64,000 bases of DNA from Cyclobacteriaceae bacterium (GCA_025455015.1 JALONI010000005.1:1-64000); one strand, 5' to 3'. Shown: positions 1 through 8,690, counted from the first letter of the stretch. Notes: a model not told the origin generated them from the sequence alone. Numbers and translations: made by a program.

Positions 1-212
1 TCCAAAAATAAAACCCGCCAGATTTGGGATACCCGTGGGAGTTACCCACATTTAAACATCAGTCATTACAACAACTGACACAGTTTAGTTTACAGACCCT
101 TTGAAAATACGGGTAATGTTTCAAATCCCATGTCATTCTTTCATCCCAGCTTTTGAACACATATCCTCTCACCCTGCTCAAACCTGAATTTTCAAATCAG
201 TTCATCTTCAAA
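1..212. other. Window edge, no gene recognised
   Basis: AT-rich non-coding DNA downstream of ettA. It shows no credible ORF, RNA gene or strong terminator; a short TGGG/CCCA inverted repeat near position 32-48 is too weak to call. Confidence 0.5.
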
Positions 213-1895
213 TCATTTCACAAGTTTCTTGTACCGTATGCGATGCGGCTGTTCATCGCCCAGGCGCTTGCGCTTGTTCTCTTCGTATTCGCTAAAGCTG
301 CCTTCAAACCAAAACACCTGCGAGTCGCCCTCAAAGGCCAGGATGTGCGTACACACGCGGTCCAGAAACCAACGGTCGTGCGAGATGATAACCGCGCAGC
401 CGGCAAAGTTTTCCAGCGCTTCTTCCAACGAGCGAAGGGTGTTCACGTCCAGGTCATTCGTGGGTTCATCCAGCAACAGCAGGTTGCCCCCCTGCTTGAG
501 CGCGATGGCCAGGTGCACGCGGTTGCGCATACCCCCCGAAAGCTCTTTCACCTTCTTTTGTTGATCCGTACCGCTGAAGTTAAATTTGCTCACGTAGGCC
601 CGCGCGTTTATTTCCTTGCCGCCAATCATGATCAAATCGCTGCCGCCTGTGATGGCTTGAAAAACGGTGTCTTCCGGTTTTAGGTCGTCATGCGCTTGGT
701 CTACATAGGCAATCTTCACCGTATCTCCGATTTTGAAAGAGCCCGCATCGGGCTCTTCAGCGCCCATGATCAACTTGAACAAGGTGGTCTTTCCCGCCCC
801 ATTGGGGCCGATGATGCCCACAATGCCCGCGGGCGGAAGCGAGAAGGTCAGATTCTCGTACAGCAGCTTGTCGCCATAGCCTTTGGCCACCCCCTGTGCT
901 TCAATGACCACGTTGCCCAACCGCGGGCCGGGCGGAATGAATAGCTCCAATTTTTCTTCGCGTTCTTTGGCCTCGGCATTGAGCAGTTTTTCATAGGCGC
1001 TCAAGCGTGCCTTGCCCTTGGCCTGGCGGCCTTTGGGGTTCATGCGCACCCATTCCAGTTCACGCTCCAGCGCTTTCTGCCGTTTGCTTTCCGTTTTTTC
1101 TTCCTGTGCCAGACGCTTCTGTTTTTGATCGAGCCAACTGGAGTAGTTCCCCTTCCAGGGAATGCCCTCGCCACGGTCCAATTCCAAAATCCAGCCCGCC
1201 ACGTTGTCCAAAAAATAACGATCATGGGTCACGGCTATTACCGTGCCTTTGTACTGCTTCAAGTGCTGCTCCAGCCAATAGACCGACTCTGCATCCAGGT
1301 GGTTGGTGGGTTCGTCCAACAGGAGCACGTCCGGCTCCTGCAGCAACAACCGGCATAATGCCACACGCCTTTTTTCGCCACCGCTCAAGTGCGCTACGGA
1401 GGCATCGGGCGGGGGGCAGCGCAGCGCGTCCATGGCGCGCTCCAGTTTGTTGTCAAGCTCCCAGGCATTAACAGCATCCAGTTTTTCTTGAATCTCGCCC
1501 TGCTTGGTGATGAGCTTTTCCATGGCGTCCGGGTTTTCCATCACCTCCGGGTCGGCAAATTTCTCGTTAATGGCTTCAAACTCTTTGAGCAACTTCACCA
1601 CGGGCGCCACGCCTTCCTCCACTATTTCTTTCACGGTTTTGGATTTGTCCAAGTCCGGTTCCTGTTCCAGCAAGCCCACGGTGTAGCTCAAATCCGATAC
1701 TACCTCACCCTGAAACTCTTTGTCAATGCCCGCAATGATGCGCAACAAGGACGATTTTCCGGAGCCGTTGAGGCCGAGTACGCCAATCTTGGCGCCATAA
1801 AAAAAGGATAGGTAAATGTTTTTGAGAACTTGCTTCTGGGGCGGGTAAATTTTGTTTACGCCCGCCATGGAGAAAATGATTTTTTCGTCAGCCAT
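213..1895 (-). CDS. ettA: Energy-dependent translational throttle protein EttA (ABC-F ATPase)
   Basis: This 560-residue protein has two ABC ATPase domains and no membrane segment, the ABC-F plan. The first Walker A (GLNGSGKS) is at residues 41-48 and is followed by an LSGGEKRRVAL signature and LLLDEPTNHLD. The second half has GPNGAGKTT, LSGGMRNRVHL and LLLDEPTNDLD. Length and the arginine/lysine-rich linker between the domains fit EttA better than Uup or other ABC-F members. By family knowledge it binds the ribosomal E site and gates entry into elongation according to ADP/ATP ratio. The ATG at 1895 gives the canonical MADEKIIFSM start. A CATATTTG element at 1917-1924 on the minus strand is a possible -7 box. 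It is transcribed alone. Confidence 0.93.
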   Translation of the reverse strand: MADEKIIFSMAGVNKIYPPQKQVLKNIYLSFFYGAKIGVLGLNGSGKSSLLRIIAGIDKEFQGEVVSDLSYTVGLLEQEPDLDKSKTVKEIVEEGVAPVVKLLKEFEAINEKFADPEVMENPDAMEKLITKQGEIQEKLDAVNAWELDNKLERAMDALRCPPPDASVAHLSGGEKRRVALCRLLLQEPDVLLLDEPTNHLDAESVYWLEQHLKQYKGTVIAVTHDRYFLDNVAGWILELDRGEGIPWKGNYSSWLDQKQKRLAQEEKTESKRQKALERELEWVRMNPKGRQAKGKARLSAYEKLLNAEAKEREEKLELFIPPGPRLGNVVIEAQGVAKGYGDKLLYENLTFSLPPAGIVGIIGPNGAGKTTLFKLIMGAEEPDAGSFKIGDTVKIAYVDQAHDDLKPEDTVFQAITGGSDLIMIGGKEINARAYVSKFNFSGTDQQKKVKELSGGMRNRVHLAIALKQGGNLLLLDEPTNDLDVNTLRSLEEALENFAGCAVIISHDRWFLDRVCTHILAFEGDSQVFWFEGSFSEYEENKRKRLGDEQPHRIRYKKLVK

Positions 1896-1984
1896 GTCGC
1901 GTGGGAATTAGGAGTGCAAATATGCCGTTTTTTGGGTGTATTTACGGTTACCTTTCCCCTTTTCGGGTCATGGAACTTTGCCTA

Positions 1985-2014
1985 TTGACAATGGGTTAAT
2001 TAATTCTATTTTTG
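1985..2014 (+). promoter_or_regulatory. Bacteroidota-type promoter of the DUF2795 gene
   Basis: TTG at 1985-1987, a 19-base spacer and TATTTTTG at 2007-2014 match the TTG/TAnnTTTG promoter of this phylum. Transcription would start about 12-15 bases before the ATG at 2033. Confidence 0.65.
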
Positions 2015-2032
2015 CGGAAATTTTAACAGACT

Positions 2033-2254
2033 ATGTACTGGACACTTGAACTGGCTTCGTATTTGGAAGATGCGCCTTGGCCCGCCACCAAAGATGAGTT
2101 GATTGATTTTTCGATCCGCTCGGGTGCCCCGTTGGAAGTGGTCGAAAACCTGCAGGAGTTGGAGGACGATGGCCAGCCCTACGAAAGCATAGAAGAGATA
2201 TGGCCGGATTATCCCACCAAGGAAGATTTCTTCTTCAACGAAGACGAGTATTGA
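2033..2254 (+). CDS. DUF2795 family small acidic protein
   Basis: This 73-residue soluble protein is strongly acidic and aromatic (it ends in a run of Asp, Glu, Phe and Tyr residues). Its length and the central pattern of a short helix with SAPLEVVENLQEL-like sequence and a YESIEEIWPDYP segment fit the DUF2795 family, which is nearly universal and single-copy in Bacteroidota and has no established function. It has its own good promoter (1985-2014) and a terminator at 2286-2308, so it is a monocistronic unit. I have no basis for a molecular function. The high expression signals and strong conservation in the phylum suggest a housekeeping role, which is inference. Confidence 0.85.
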   Translation: MYWTLELASYLEDAPWPATKDELIDFSIRSGAPLEVVENLQELEDDGQPYESIEEIWPDYPTKEDFFFNEDEY

Positions 2255-2285
2255 CAATAAGCCGAGCGATAAAAATCTACGGTGG

Positions 2286-2308
2286 GCCTCGCGTATGCGG
2301 GGCTTTTT
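2286..2308 (+). terminator. Rho-independent terminator after the DUF2795 gene
   Basis: GCCTCGC at 2286-2292 region pairs with GCGGGGC (one T-G wobble) around a GTAT loop and is followed by five T. It separates this gene from the convergent ispD. Confidence 0.7.
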
Positions 2309-2323
2309 GTTTGGTTGCAGGGC

Positions 2324-3001
2324 TTACGTCTGGGGCCGCGCGTTCAGCAAAGCCGCTGCGATGATCAAGTCCTCGGGTGTGGTGATTTTGATGTTTTCGT
2401 AGCTGCCTTCAAACAGCGAGATCACGTGCCCCGCGCGCTCGGCCACGCTGGCGTCATCGGTCAGGCTGGCGTCCTCTTTGATTTCGTACGCCCGCTTGAT
2501 CAGGTTCACGTGAAACGTTTGAGGGGTTTGGATCAGGCGGAACCGCGAGCGATCCATGGCCTTGGTGTTGTCTTGGTCCGTCATGCGGATGGACTCTTTG
2601 AGCCGTACGGCCGCCACGGCCGACTGGTGCACGGCCGCCAGCCGGAAGGACGCACCGATGATGTCTGCACTCACCAACGGCCGCACACCATCGTGAATGG
2701 CCACCAGCCCATCTCCATCAATTTTGGCCAGGCCCTGGCGCACCGACTGAAAACGGGTGTCGCCCCCGCGTTGCAGTACAATGGGCGCCCGGTATCCATG
2801 CTGCGCGGCCAGCTCTCGCCACCGCGGGAAGTCATCTTCGGGAAGGACCAGGATGATGTTGACCTGTGGTGAATAGCGGTGGAACGCTTCCAGCGTATGC
2901 AGTAAGATCGGTTTGCCCAGCAGCGGCAAAAACTGCTTGGGTACCGCGCTTTTGATGCGTGTGCCCTTTCCACCGGCAACAATGATGGCGTATTCAGTCA
3001 T
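2324..3001 (-). CDS. ispD: 2-C-methyl-D-erythritol 4-phosphate cytidylyltransferase IspD
   Basis: This 225-residue enzyme joins CTP and MEP to CDP-ME in the non-mevalonate isoprenoid pathway. The N-terminus has the nucleotidyltransferase loop IIVAGGKGTR and the downstream PKQFLPLLGKP lysine motif. A second conserved block, IHDGVRPLVS, and the C-terminal DDASVAE/TTPEDL region are also present, so it is intact and of usual length. The start ATG at 3001 overlaps by eight bases the stop codon of the HepT-like remnant upstream. The gene now appears to be transcribed from the remnant's promoter (3258-3265). No ispF is adjacent. Confidence 0.95.
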   Translation of the reverse strand: MTEYAIIVAGGKGTRIKSAVPKQFLPLLGKPILLHTLEAFHRYSPQVNIILVLPEDDFPRWRELAAQHGYRAPIVLQRGGDTRFQSVRQGLAKIDGDGLVAIHDGVRPLVSADIIGASFRLAAVHQSAVAAVRLKESIRMTDQDNTKAMDRSRFRLIQTPQTFHVNLIKRAYEIKEDASLTDDASVAERAGHVISLFEGSYENIKITTPEDLIIAAALLNARPQT

Positions 3002-3253
3002 GGTTGTCTTTTCGCAGCATATCTTGAAGCGTTAGCTTGAGTGTCGGCAAATGGACCTCGATGATTCGCCAGACGAGTTCCAGGTTAAGGCCATTATATG
3101 CATGTACCATAATATTTCGAGACCGAATGATCCTGCCCCAGGCCGCGTCCGGGAATTGTGCCCTTGCCGATTCATGAATCTTATTTGAGGCTACTTTTGT
3201 GGGATGTCGGCTTTATGCGCGCGTAAGAGGGGCAAGATGCGGTCGCGGTCCAT
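2994..3253 (-). pseudogene. Remnant of an MntA-HepT toxin-antitoxin pair fused by internal deletion
   Basis: On the minus strand an ATG at 3253 opens MDRDRILPLLRAHKADI, the typical first residues of MntA-type nucleotidyltransferase antitoxins, and stops at a TAG (3193-3191). In another frame, from about 3210 to a TGA at 2996-2994, the translation carries RNIMVHAYNGLNLELVW, the conserved C-terminal RNxxVHxY motif of HepT (DUF86) toxins, plus the expected preceding FPDAAW segment. The rest of MntA and the HepT N-terminus are missing, so a deletion joined the two ends. The remnant retains a TACCTTTG promoter box and ends overlapping the ispD start, so it probably survives as the ispD leader. The family assignment rests on motifs read by eye. 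Confidence 0.7.
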
Positions 3254-3257
3254 GCAC

Positions 3258-3265
3258 CAAAGGTA
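3258..3265 (-). promoter_or_regulatory. -7 box of the MntA/HepT remnant and ispD
   Basis: The minus strand reads TACCTTTG here, a perfect TAnnTTTG box, five bases before the remnant's ATG. No convincing TTG -33 element is visible. Confidence 0.5.
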
Positions 3266-3295
3266 GGAAAAACAGGAAAACACTATTTTTGGCCT

Positions 3296-3538
3296 ATGGC
3301 TATCATCCGTGTGTTACTGCTCGCCTTTAGCGTGGGCGTGTTTACGTTTCTCCTGTACCGCCTCATTCAAATCGGCAAGACATCAAACCGCAACAAGGGT
3401 GTCATTCTGGCCGCGGGCGTGTTGCTGCTCATTCTACCGGCCGTGATGCTCCTGGGCTTTGTGCGCCCGTCATGGCATTACTTACTCCTGTATCCGGTGG
3501 CCATTGCGTTGTTTTTGTACCTGATCAAGTCCCAATAA
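3296..3538 (+). CDS. Small two-helix membrane protein, unknown function
   Basis: This 80-residue hydrophobic protein has one membrane segment at about residues 3-22 and a second hydrophobic stretch covering residues 33-76 that may make two more passes, separated by a short basic loop (KTSNRNKG). I do not recognise the family. A TATTTTTG box lies at 3284-3291, only four bases before the ATG, so the transcript would be leaderless or nearly so if this start is right. A bidirectional terminator follows at 3541-3562. It is divergent from the ispD unit. The codon use looks normal for the region, which supports a real gene. Confidence 0.65.
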   Translation: MAIIRVLLLAFSVGVFTFLLYRLIQIGKTSNRNKGVILAAGVLLLILPAVMLLGFVRPSWHYLLLYPVAIALFLYLIKSQ

Positions 3539-3540
3539 AA

Positions 3541-3562
3541 AAACCACGCGGGGGCGTGGTTT
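3541..3562. terminator. Bidirectional terminator between convergent genes
   Basis: AAACCACGC (3541-3549) pairs with GCGTGGTTT (3554-3562) around a G-rich loop. T-runs occur on the 3' side on both strands, so it can serve both the small membrane protein gene and queA. Confidence 0.85.
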
Positions 3563-3583
3563 TTGAAAAAGTCAGGCCGGCTG

Positions 3584-4630
3584 TTACAGGATCAGCATGG
3601 CATCGCCATACGTCAAAAACTTGTATTTCTCTTTTTTTGCCGTTTCGTAGGCTTTCATGATCAAGTCATAGCCACCAAAGGCACAGGCCATCATCAGCAG
3701 GGTCGATTCCGGCTGGTGAAAGTTGGTGACCATGGCATTGCAAATCTTGAATTCGTAGGGAGGAAAGATAAACTTGTCGGTCCACCCTTCCTTTTCTTTC
3801 AGGCGGTTGGTGGCACTCACGGCTGTTTCCAGCGAGCGCATGGTGGTGGTACCAATGGCACATACCTTGCTTTTGCTGTCCAACGCCCGGTTCACCAGCT
3901 TGACAGCTTCCGGGCCTACAATGAAGTTCTCCGAATCCATTTTGTGCTTGGTCAGATCTTCCACATCTACGGGGCGAAATGTACCCAGCCCGATGTGCAA
4001 GGTGATGGTGGCGAAATCCACGCCTTTGATCTGCAAGCGCTTCATCAGTTGCTTGGTGAAGTGCATACCGGCCGTGGGGGCCGAAACAGCCCCCTTCTTG
4101 CTGGCGAAGATGGTCTGAAACCGATCTTTGTCGGCCGGCTCCACCTTGCGTTTGATATACTTGGGCAGCGGAGTCTCGCCTAAGGTTTCGATGGTTTTGG
4201 TAAACGCCTCGCGGTCGCCATCAAACAAAAAGCGAATGGTGCGGCCGCGCGAAGTGGTGTTGTCAATGACTTCGGCTACCAGGTCGCCATCGCCAAAATA
4301 CAATTTGTTGCCTACGCGGATCTTGCGGGCGGGGTCTACCAACACGTCCCACAGGTGCATGTCGGCATTGAGCTCGCGCAACAGGAACACTTCGATTTTT
4401 GCCCCGGTTTTTTCTTTGCGGCCGTAGAGGCGCGCAGGAAACACCATGGTGTCATTGGCCACCATCACATCGCCTTCGCCAAAGTAGTTGACAATGTCTT
4501 TAAATGCTTTGTGTTCAATTTTCCCCGTCTCGCGGTGAATGACCATCATGCGGGCCTCGTCACGGTTGTCGGCCGGATAGGAAGCGATAAGGCTGTTGGG
4601 CAGGTCGAACTTGAATTCTGATAACTTCAT
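3584..4630 (-). CDS. queA: S-adenosylmethionine:tRNA ribosyltransferase-isomerase QueA
   Basis: The 348-residue protein transfers and isomerises the ribose of SAM onto preQ1 in tRNA to give epoxyqueuosine. It starts [11 protein letters not shown], has the early block [17 protein letters not shown], the central [10 protein letters not shown] segment and the C-terminal [29 protein letters not shown], all typical of QueA. I chose the ATG at 4630; a TTG two codons upstream is less likely. A TATTTTTG promoter box lies at 4677-4684. The gene is monocistronic and shares a terminator with the convergent gene at 3296. Confidence 0.95.
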   Translation of the reverse strand: MKLSEFKFDLPNSLIASYPADNRDEARMMVIHRETGKIEHKAFKDIVNYFGEGDVMVANDTMVFPARLYGRKEKTGAKIEVFLLRELNADMHLWDVLVDPARKIRVGNKLYFGDGDLVAEVIDNTTSRGRTIRFLFDGDREAFTKTIETLGETPLPKYIKRKVEPADKDRFQTIFASKKGAVSAPTAGMHFTKQLMKRLQIKGVDFATITLHIGLGTFRPVDVEDLTKHKMDSENFIVGPEAVKLVNRALDSKSKVCAIGTTTMRSLETAVSATNRLKEKEGWTDKFIFPPYEFKICNAMVTNFHQPESTLLMMACAFGGYDLIMKAYETAKKEKYKFLTYGDAMLIL

Positions 4631-4676
4631 AGGCAACTTACGGGTTTCCGGAAGAACGTCTTAAAAATTGAGGGTG

Positions 4677-4684
4677 CAAAAATA
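4677..4684 (-). promoter_or_regulatory. -7 box of queA
   Basis: The minus strand reads TATTTTTG, 46 bases before the queA ATG, a perfect match to TAnnTTTG. Confidence 0.5.
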
Positions 4685-4814
4685 AAGAAAGCAGCCTGAA
4701 ATGCAACCTGCGGTGGGGGCACCCGGCCGCGGCCAGCACCCCGTCCCAAAGAAAATTGCGGGGGAAACTCTATTTTCGCAACCTTAAACGGTCGCCCCTG
4801 CGTTAAACTGCCTG

Positions 4815-6083
4815 ATGCTCGTTTTCCGACTTATTTTAGAAAGTTTTGGTTTTGCGTGGAATGCGCTGAAATCAAACCTGTTGCGCACGATTTTGTCCCT
4901 GCTGGGCGTAACGATTGGTATTTTTTCCATCATCGGGGTGCTCACGTTTGTCGACTCGCTTGAGAAAAGCATCCGCGACAGCTTTAATTTTTTAGGTAGT
5001 GATGTCATCTACGTGGCCAAATTTCCGTGGGATGGCGGAGGAGGGGGCGGGGGCCGCGACTGGTGGAAGGAGTTTTTGAAACGCCCCAACCCCACCTACA
5101 GCGAATACCGCTTTTTGAAAGCCAATATGCAAGAAGGCGCGGCCGTCTCCATTTTTGCCACAGCCGGCTCGGTCTCCGTAAAGCGAAACAGCAGCGCCAT
5201 CAGCAACATCGCCTTGAGCGGGGTTTCCAGCGACTACGAAAAGCTGAGTGAGTTCGAGTTTGAATCGGGCCGCTACCTGACCAGCGATGAGATTGAAGGG
5301 GGCCGCAACGTGGTAATAGTGGGGTATGAGGTGGCCAATGCACTCTTTCCGGCCGGGGGCGCGGTGGGCGACTTTGTCAAAATCCGAAACCTGCGCTACA
5401 AGGTGGTGGGCGTAGTCAAGCGCGAGGGCGAAAGTTTTGTCGGAAACACCAGCAAAGACTATTCGTGCTTTATTCCGTATCAGTCGTTTCGCAAACTTTA
5501 TCAAACGGGCACCGGGCGCTGGTATGAGCTGGGCTCCATCATAGGCATGAAAGGTTATCCCAACGATGTGGGCCTGGTGCAGCTCGAGAACGAGGCGCGC
5601 GGTTTTTTGCGCGTCAGGCGCGGATTGAAGCCCAACCAAAAGGATTCCTTTGCCCTGAACCGCCCCGAGGCCATCGCCAAAGCCATCGGCAGTGTGTTTG
5701 ATGTGCTCAGCGTGGCGGGGTGGGTCATTGGTGGTTTTTCCATGCTGGTGGGCGGCTTTGGCATTGCCAACATCATGTTTGTGTCCGTTAAGGAGCGCAC
5801 CAGCATCATTGGCCTGCAAAAATCCCTGGGGGCCAAAAATTATTTCATCCTGTTCCAGTTTTTGTTCGAATCGGTCTTTTTGAGTTTGATCGGGGGCCTG
5901 GCGGGTTTGTTCTTGGTGTACCTGATTACCCTCATACCGTTTGGCAGTCTCAACGTATTCCTCTCCATCGGAAACATCGTGTTGGGCCTGGGCGTGTCAT
6001 CCATCATCGGGCTGGTGGCAGGCATTATTCCCGCGGCCCTGGCCGCCCGTATGGATCCGGTAGCCGCGATACGCGCTAATTGA
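4815..6083 (+). CDS. ABC transporter permease, MacB/FtsX type
   Basis: This 422-residue protein has the MacB layout: one membrane helix near residues 20-45 (following LRTILSLLGVTIGIFSIIGV), a large periplasmic MacB-PCD domain, and three helices in the C-terminal FtsX domain (about residues 300-415, with GGFGIANIMFVSVKERTSIIGLQKSLGA). A run of seven glycines near residue 75 sits in a loop of the periplasmic domain. Such permeases work with a cytoplasmic MacB-like ATPase, but none is encoded nearby, so the partner must be elsewhere. Substrate is unknown. TATTTTCG about 30 bases upstream may be the -7 box. It converges on recA across a 52-base palindrome. Confidence 0.88.
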   Translation: MLVFRLILESFGFAWNALKSNLLRTILSLLGVTIGIFSIIGVLTFVDSLEKSIRDSFNFLGSDVIYVAKFPWDGGGGGGGRDWWKEFLKRPNPTYSEYRFLKANMQEGAAVSIFATAGSVSVKRNSSAISNIALSGVSSDYEKLSEFEFESGRYLTSDEIEGGRNVVIVGYEVANALFPAGGAVGDFVKIRNLRYKVVGVVKREGESFVGNTSKDYSCFIPYQSFRKLYQTGTGRWYELGSIIGMKGYPNDVGLVQLENEARGFLRVRRGLKPNQKDSFALNRPEAIAKAIGSVFDVLSVAGWVIGGFSMLVGGFGIANIMFVSVKERTSIIGLQKSLGAKNYFILFQFLFESVFLSLIGGLAGLFLVYLITLIPFGSLNVFLSIGNIVLGLGVSSIIGLVAGIIPAALAARMDPVAAIRAN

Positions 6084-6095
6084 TAAACTGAAAAG

Positions 6096-6147
6096 TCAAG
6101 ATTCAAAATTCAAAAGGGCACGTGCCCTTTTGAATTTTGAATCTTGA
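6096..6147. terminator. 52-base perfect palindrome, bidirectional terminator
   Basis: The 26 bases at 6096-6121 are the exact reverse complement of 6122-6147. The centre is GGGCAC/GTGCCC and the outer arms are AT-rich with runs of T. It lies between the convergent permease and recA genes and can fold as a very stable hairpin on either strand. Confidence 0.8.
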
Positions 6148-6166
6148 ATCATCACCGATTGATCGG

Positions 6167-7189
6167 TTATTCTTTTTCCTCTTTAACCGTGGCTCCGGTC
6201 TGGATTTTTTCTTTGATTTTCTTTTCCAGTTCGTCCGATAGCTCGGGGTTGTCTTCAATCATCTGTTTTACCGCATCGCGGCCTTGGCCCAGTTTGTTGC
6301 CGTTGTAAGAGAACCACGAGCCCGACTTTTGGATCACGTTCAACTCCACGCCCAGGTCTATGATTTCGCCCGATTTGGAAATACCGCGGCCGTACATGAT
6401 GTCAAATTCCACCACTTTAAACGGAGGAGCCACCTTGTTTTTCACCACCTTTACTTTTACGCGGTTGCCGGTGATGTTGTCTGCATCTTCCTTGATTTGG
6501 CCAATCCTGCGTATGTCCAACCGCACGGAGGCATAAAACTTCAGGGCGTTTCCACCCGTGGTGGTTTCCGGGTTGCCAAACATGATGCCTATTTTTTCGC
6601 GGAGCTGGTTGATAAAAATGCACGAACAGCCCGTTTTGCTGATGGTGCCCGTGAGTTTGCGCAGTGCCTGTGACATCAACCGCGCCTGCAAGCCCATTTT
6701 ACTTTCGCCCATCTCGCCCTCCAACTCGCCTTTGGGCACCAAAGCCGCCACGGAGTCAATGACAATGATGTCAATGGCCCCTGAGCGAATCAGATGTTCG
6801 GTGATTTCAAGTGCCTGTTCGCCATTGTCGGGCTGCGAGATCAACAGGTTCTCGGTGTCAATACCCAGCTTCTCGGCATAGCTTTTATCAAAGGCGTGTT
6901 CCGCATCAATAAAGGCCGCCATGCCTCCTTTTTTTTGCGCTTCCGCGATGCAGTGCATCGTCAGCGTGGTTTTTCCTGACGACTCAGGCCCATAGATTTC
7001 GATGACACGGCCCCGCGGGATACCCCCAATGCCCAGGGCAATGTCCAGGCCCAACGAGCCGGTGGAAATCGCGGGGATGTCTACAATCTTTTCGTCACTG
7101 AGTTTCATCACCGTGCCCTTGCCGTAGGTTTTTTCCAGCTTGTCGATGGTGAGGGCCAGTGCTTTTAGCTTTTCTTTGTTGTCGCTCAT
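6167..7189 (-). CDS. recA: Recombinase RecA
   Basis: The 340-residue RecA polymerises on single-stranded DNA for homologous recombination and LexA-type co-protease activity. Walker A GPESSGKT is at residues 67-74; [21 protein letters not shown] and the L2-loop region with [27 protein letters not shown] are intact. The C-terminus is acidic and lysine-rich as usual. The start at 7189 gives [11 protein letters not shown]. The promoter at 7252-7282 fits the phylum consensus; I see no enterobacterial-type SOS box. The gene stands alone and does not neighbour recX or lexA here. Confidence 0.98.
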   Translation of the reverse strand: MSDNKEKLKALALTIDKLEKTYGKGTVMKLSDEKIVDIPAISTGSLGLDIALGIGGIPRGRVIEIYGPESSGKTTLTMHCIAEAQKKGGMAAFIDAEHAFDKSYAEKLGIDTENLLISQPDNGEQALEITEHLIRSGAIDIIVIDSVAALVPKGELEGEMGESKMGLQARLMSQALRKLTGTISKTGCSCIFINQLREKIGIMFGNPETTTGGNALKFYASVRLDIRRIGQIKEDADNITGNRVKVKVVKNKVAPPFKVVEFDIMYGRGISKSGEIIDLGVELNVIQKSGSWFSYNGNKLGQGRDAVKQMIEDNPELSDELEKKIKEKIQTGATVKEEKE

Positions 7190-7251
7190 ATGGCTGTTTG
7201 TTTTTTACGTGTTCAGCGCCCGACCGGCAATTGCTTCGGGCCAAATGGAGC

Positions 7252-7282
7252 CGAAATTAACGGTTCGAAAGCTACCGCCCAA
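7252..7282 (-). promoter_or_regulatory. Promoter of recA
   Basis: On the minus strand TTG (7282-7280), a 20-base spacer and TAATTTCG (7259-7252) match the TTG/TAnnTTTG pattern with one mismatch. The leader to the ATG is about 60 bases. Confidence 0.55.
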
Positions 7283-7412
7283 CAAGCTGCGGTATCAAGG
7301 CCAGGCTGCGCATCATCACAAAGAAGCAAAATGACCGCTAAACGATTTGACGGTTAGGCATAACCATTATTCAGTTTAATTTGCGCTTTAACGAAAAAAA
7401 TTTACCCGGGGC

Positions 7413-8447
7413 ATGACGCTCAAACGCAAAATTGGACTGTTGGTGCTGGCCGCGCTGGGGCTCTTGGTGGCGTTCCATGGGGAACTCATCACCTACGGTG
7501 TACGTCAGGGGATGGGGCAATGGAAAATTGTGTCGAATGCCGTGCCCATGGACGAACTGCTGCAAGATCCCGCCTACCCGGATTCGCTCAAGCAGAAGTT
7601 GTTGCTGGTGAAGGCAGTGCGGCAGTACGCCATTGACTCGCTGGGCCTGCGCGATACCGACAACTATCAGAACGTATTTGATCAACAGGGGCAGGAACTG
7701 CTTTGGGTGGTAACGGCCTGTGAGCCATTCAAACTGCAACCCAAGCTGTGGAAGTTTCCGGTGGTGGGCGCGGTGCCGTACAAGGGCTTTTTTGAAAAGG
7801 AAAGAGCGCTGAACGAGCGAAAAAGACTGGAGGCCGAGGGCTTTGACGTGAGCATTCGCAACCCGGGCGGGTGGTCTACGTTGGGTTGGTTCAACGATCC
7901 CATCCTCAGCGGCATGTTGCAGCGCAGAGAGGGTGATCTGGCCAACTTGATCATCCACGAAATGGTGCACGCCACCATTTGGGTCAAAGACGATGCGGAG
8001 TTCAATGAAAACCTGGCCACGTTTATCGGAGACACGGCTGCGTACTATTTTTTGCGGTCGCGCTATGGCTTGGCATCCGAGCCCTATCAGCGCTACGTGA
8101 ACGAAAACGCAGACTACCGCAAGTTCAGCGCGCACATGCTACGCGGCTCGGCCGGGCTGGACAGCCTGTATCAATCGCTGACTGACGGCATGCCCTTTGA
8201 CGAGAAGAAGCTGGCAAAAGAGCGATACATTCGCCAAATCATTGACGCCATCGACACACTCACGCTGCATTATCCGCCCAAGTCGAAGGCGCGGTTTCAA
8301 AAACAGTTGCCCAACAATACGTATTTCATGACGTTCCGCACCTACCAATCCAAGCAAGATACCCTGGGCCGCGATTTTGCCGTACGCTTCCGGGGCGACT
8401 TAAAAGCTTATGTGGCCGACTGGAAAGCGCGGTTTGGGGTTGAATAA
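7413..8447 (+). CDS. Putative zinc aminopeptidase (PF10023/COG4324 type)
   Basis: This 344-residue protein has one N-terminal membrane anchor or signal (residues 6-22) followed by a soluble domain. The zinc-protease helix HEMVH is at residues 182-186 and the third ligand is probably in ENLATFIG near residue 199. The HEMVHATIWV and FNENLATFIGDTAAYYFL blocks match the predicted-aminopeptidase family, which is found in Bacteroidota and Proteobacteria. Natural substrate is unknown; it is likely to act at the periplasmic face of the inner membrane. The start ATG at 7413 places lysine-arginine residues just before the hydrophobic segment. The -33 element of the next unit overlaps its 3' end. Confidence 0.82.
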   Translation: MTLKRKIGLLVLAALGLLVAFHGELITYGVRQGMGQWKIVSNAVPMDELLQDPAYPDSLKQKLLLVKAVRQYAIDSLGLRDTDNYQNVFDQQGQELLWVVTACEPFKLQPKLWKFPVVGAVPYKGFFEKERALNERKRLEAEGFDVSIRNPGGWSTLGWFNDPILSGMLQRREGDLANLIIHEMVHATIWVKDDAEFNENLATFIGDTAAYYFLRSRYGLASEPYQRYVNENADYRKFSAHMLRGSAGLDSLYQSLTDGMPFDEKKLAKERYIRQIIDAIDTLTLHYPPKSKARFQKQLPNNTYFMTFRTYQSKQDTLGRDFAVRFRGDLKAYVADWKARFGVE

Positions 8448-8468
8448 CGATTAAATCGGCTACCTTTG
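8440..8468 (+). promoter_or_regulatory. Promoter of the RelE-type toxin-antitoxin operon
   Basis: TTG (8440-8442), an 18-base spacer and a perfect TACCTTTG (8461-8468) precede the antitoxin ATG by 21 bases. The -33 element lies inside the end of the aminopeptidase gene. Confidence 0.65.
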
Positions 8469-8489
8469 TTGACAGTAAGGTTGCATGTT

Positions 8490-8687
8490 ATGAAGGGAAT
8501 CAGCTACATCACTGACGGGAAAAGCCGAAAAAAAGCGGTTGTCATTGATTTGAAAACGTTGGAGAAATTTGACGATCAAATCGAGGACTTGCTGCATCTG
8601 GTCATTGCCGAATCAAGAAAAGACGAACCCACGGTCTCTTGGACTCAGCTAAAACAGCGCCTGAAAAAAAGCGGCAAGCTTCCATAA
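8490..8687 (+). CDS. Antitoxin of a RelE/ParE-type type II system
   Basis: This 65-residue protein starts MKGISYITDGKSRKKAVVID, the usual opening of Phd/RelB-like antitoxins of the form that lays down a beta strand before a helix. The middle is helical and acidic and the C-terminus basic (KQRLKKSGKLP). It directly precedes the toxin gene by three bases. By analogy it neutralises the toxin and binds the operon promoter, but no clear operator palindrome is visible. The ATG at 8490 is preferred over an in-frame TTG at 8466, because the latter would lie inside the -7 box. Confidence 0.8.
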   Translation: MKGISYITDGKSRKKAVVIDLKTLEKFDDQIEDLLHLVIAESRKDEPTVSWTQLKQRLKKSGKLP

Positions 8688-8690
8688 CGC

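Noticed and set aside
4992-5819. Long antisense frame in the permease gene
   Set aside because: It is rich in His and Ala as expected of a shadow of a GC-rich gene and has no domain.
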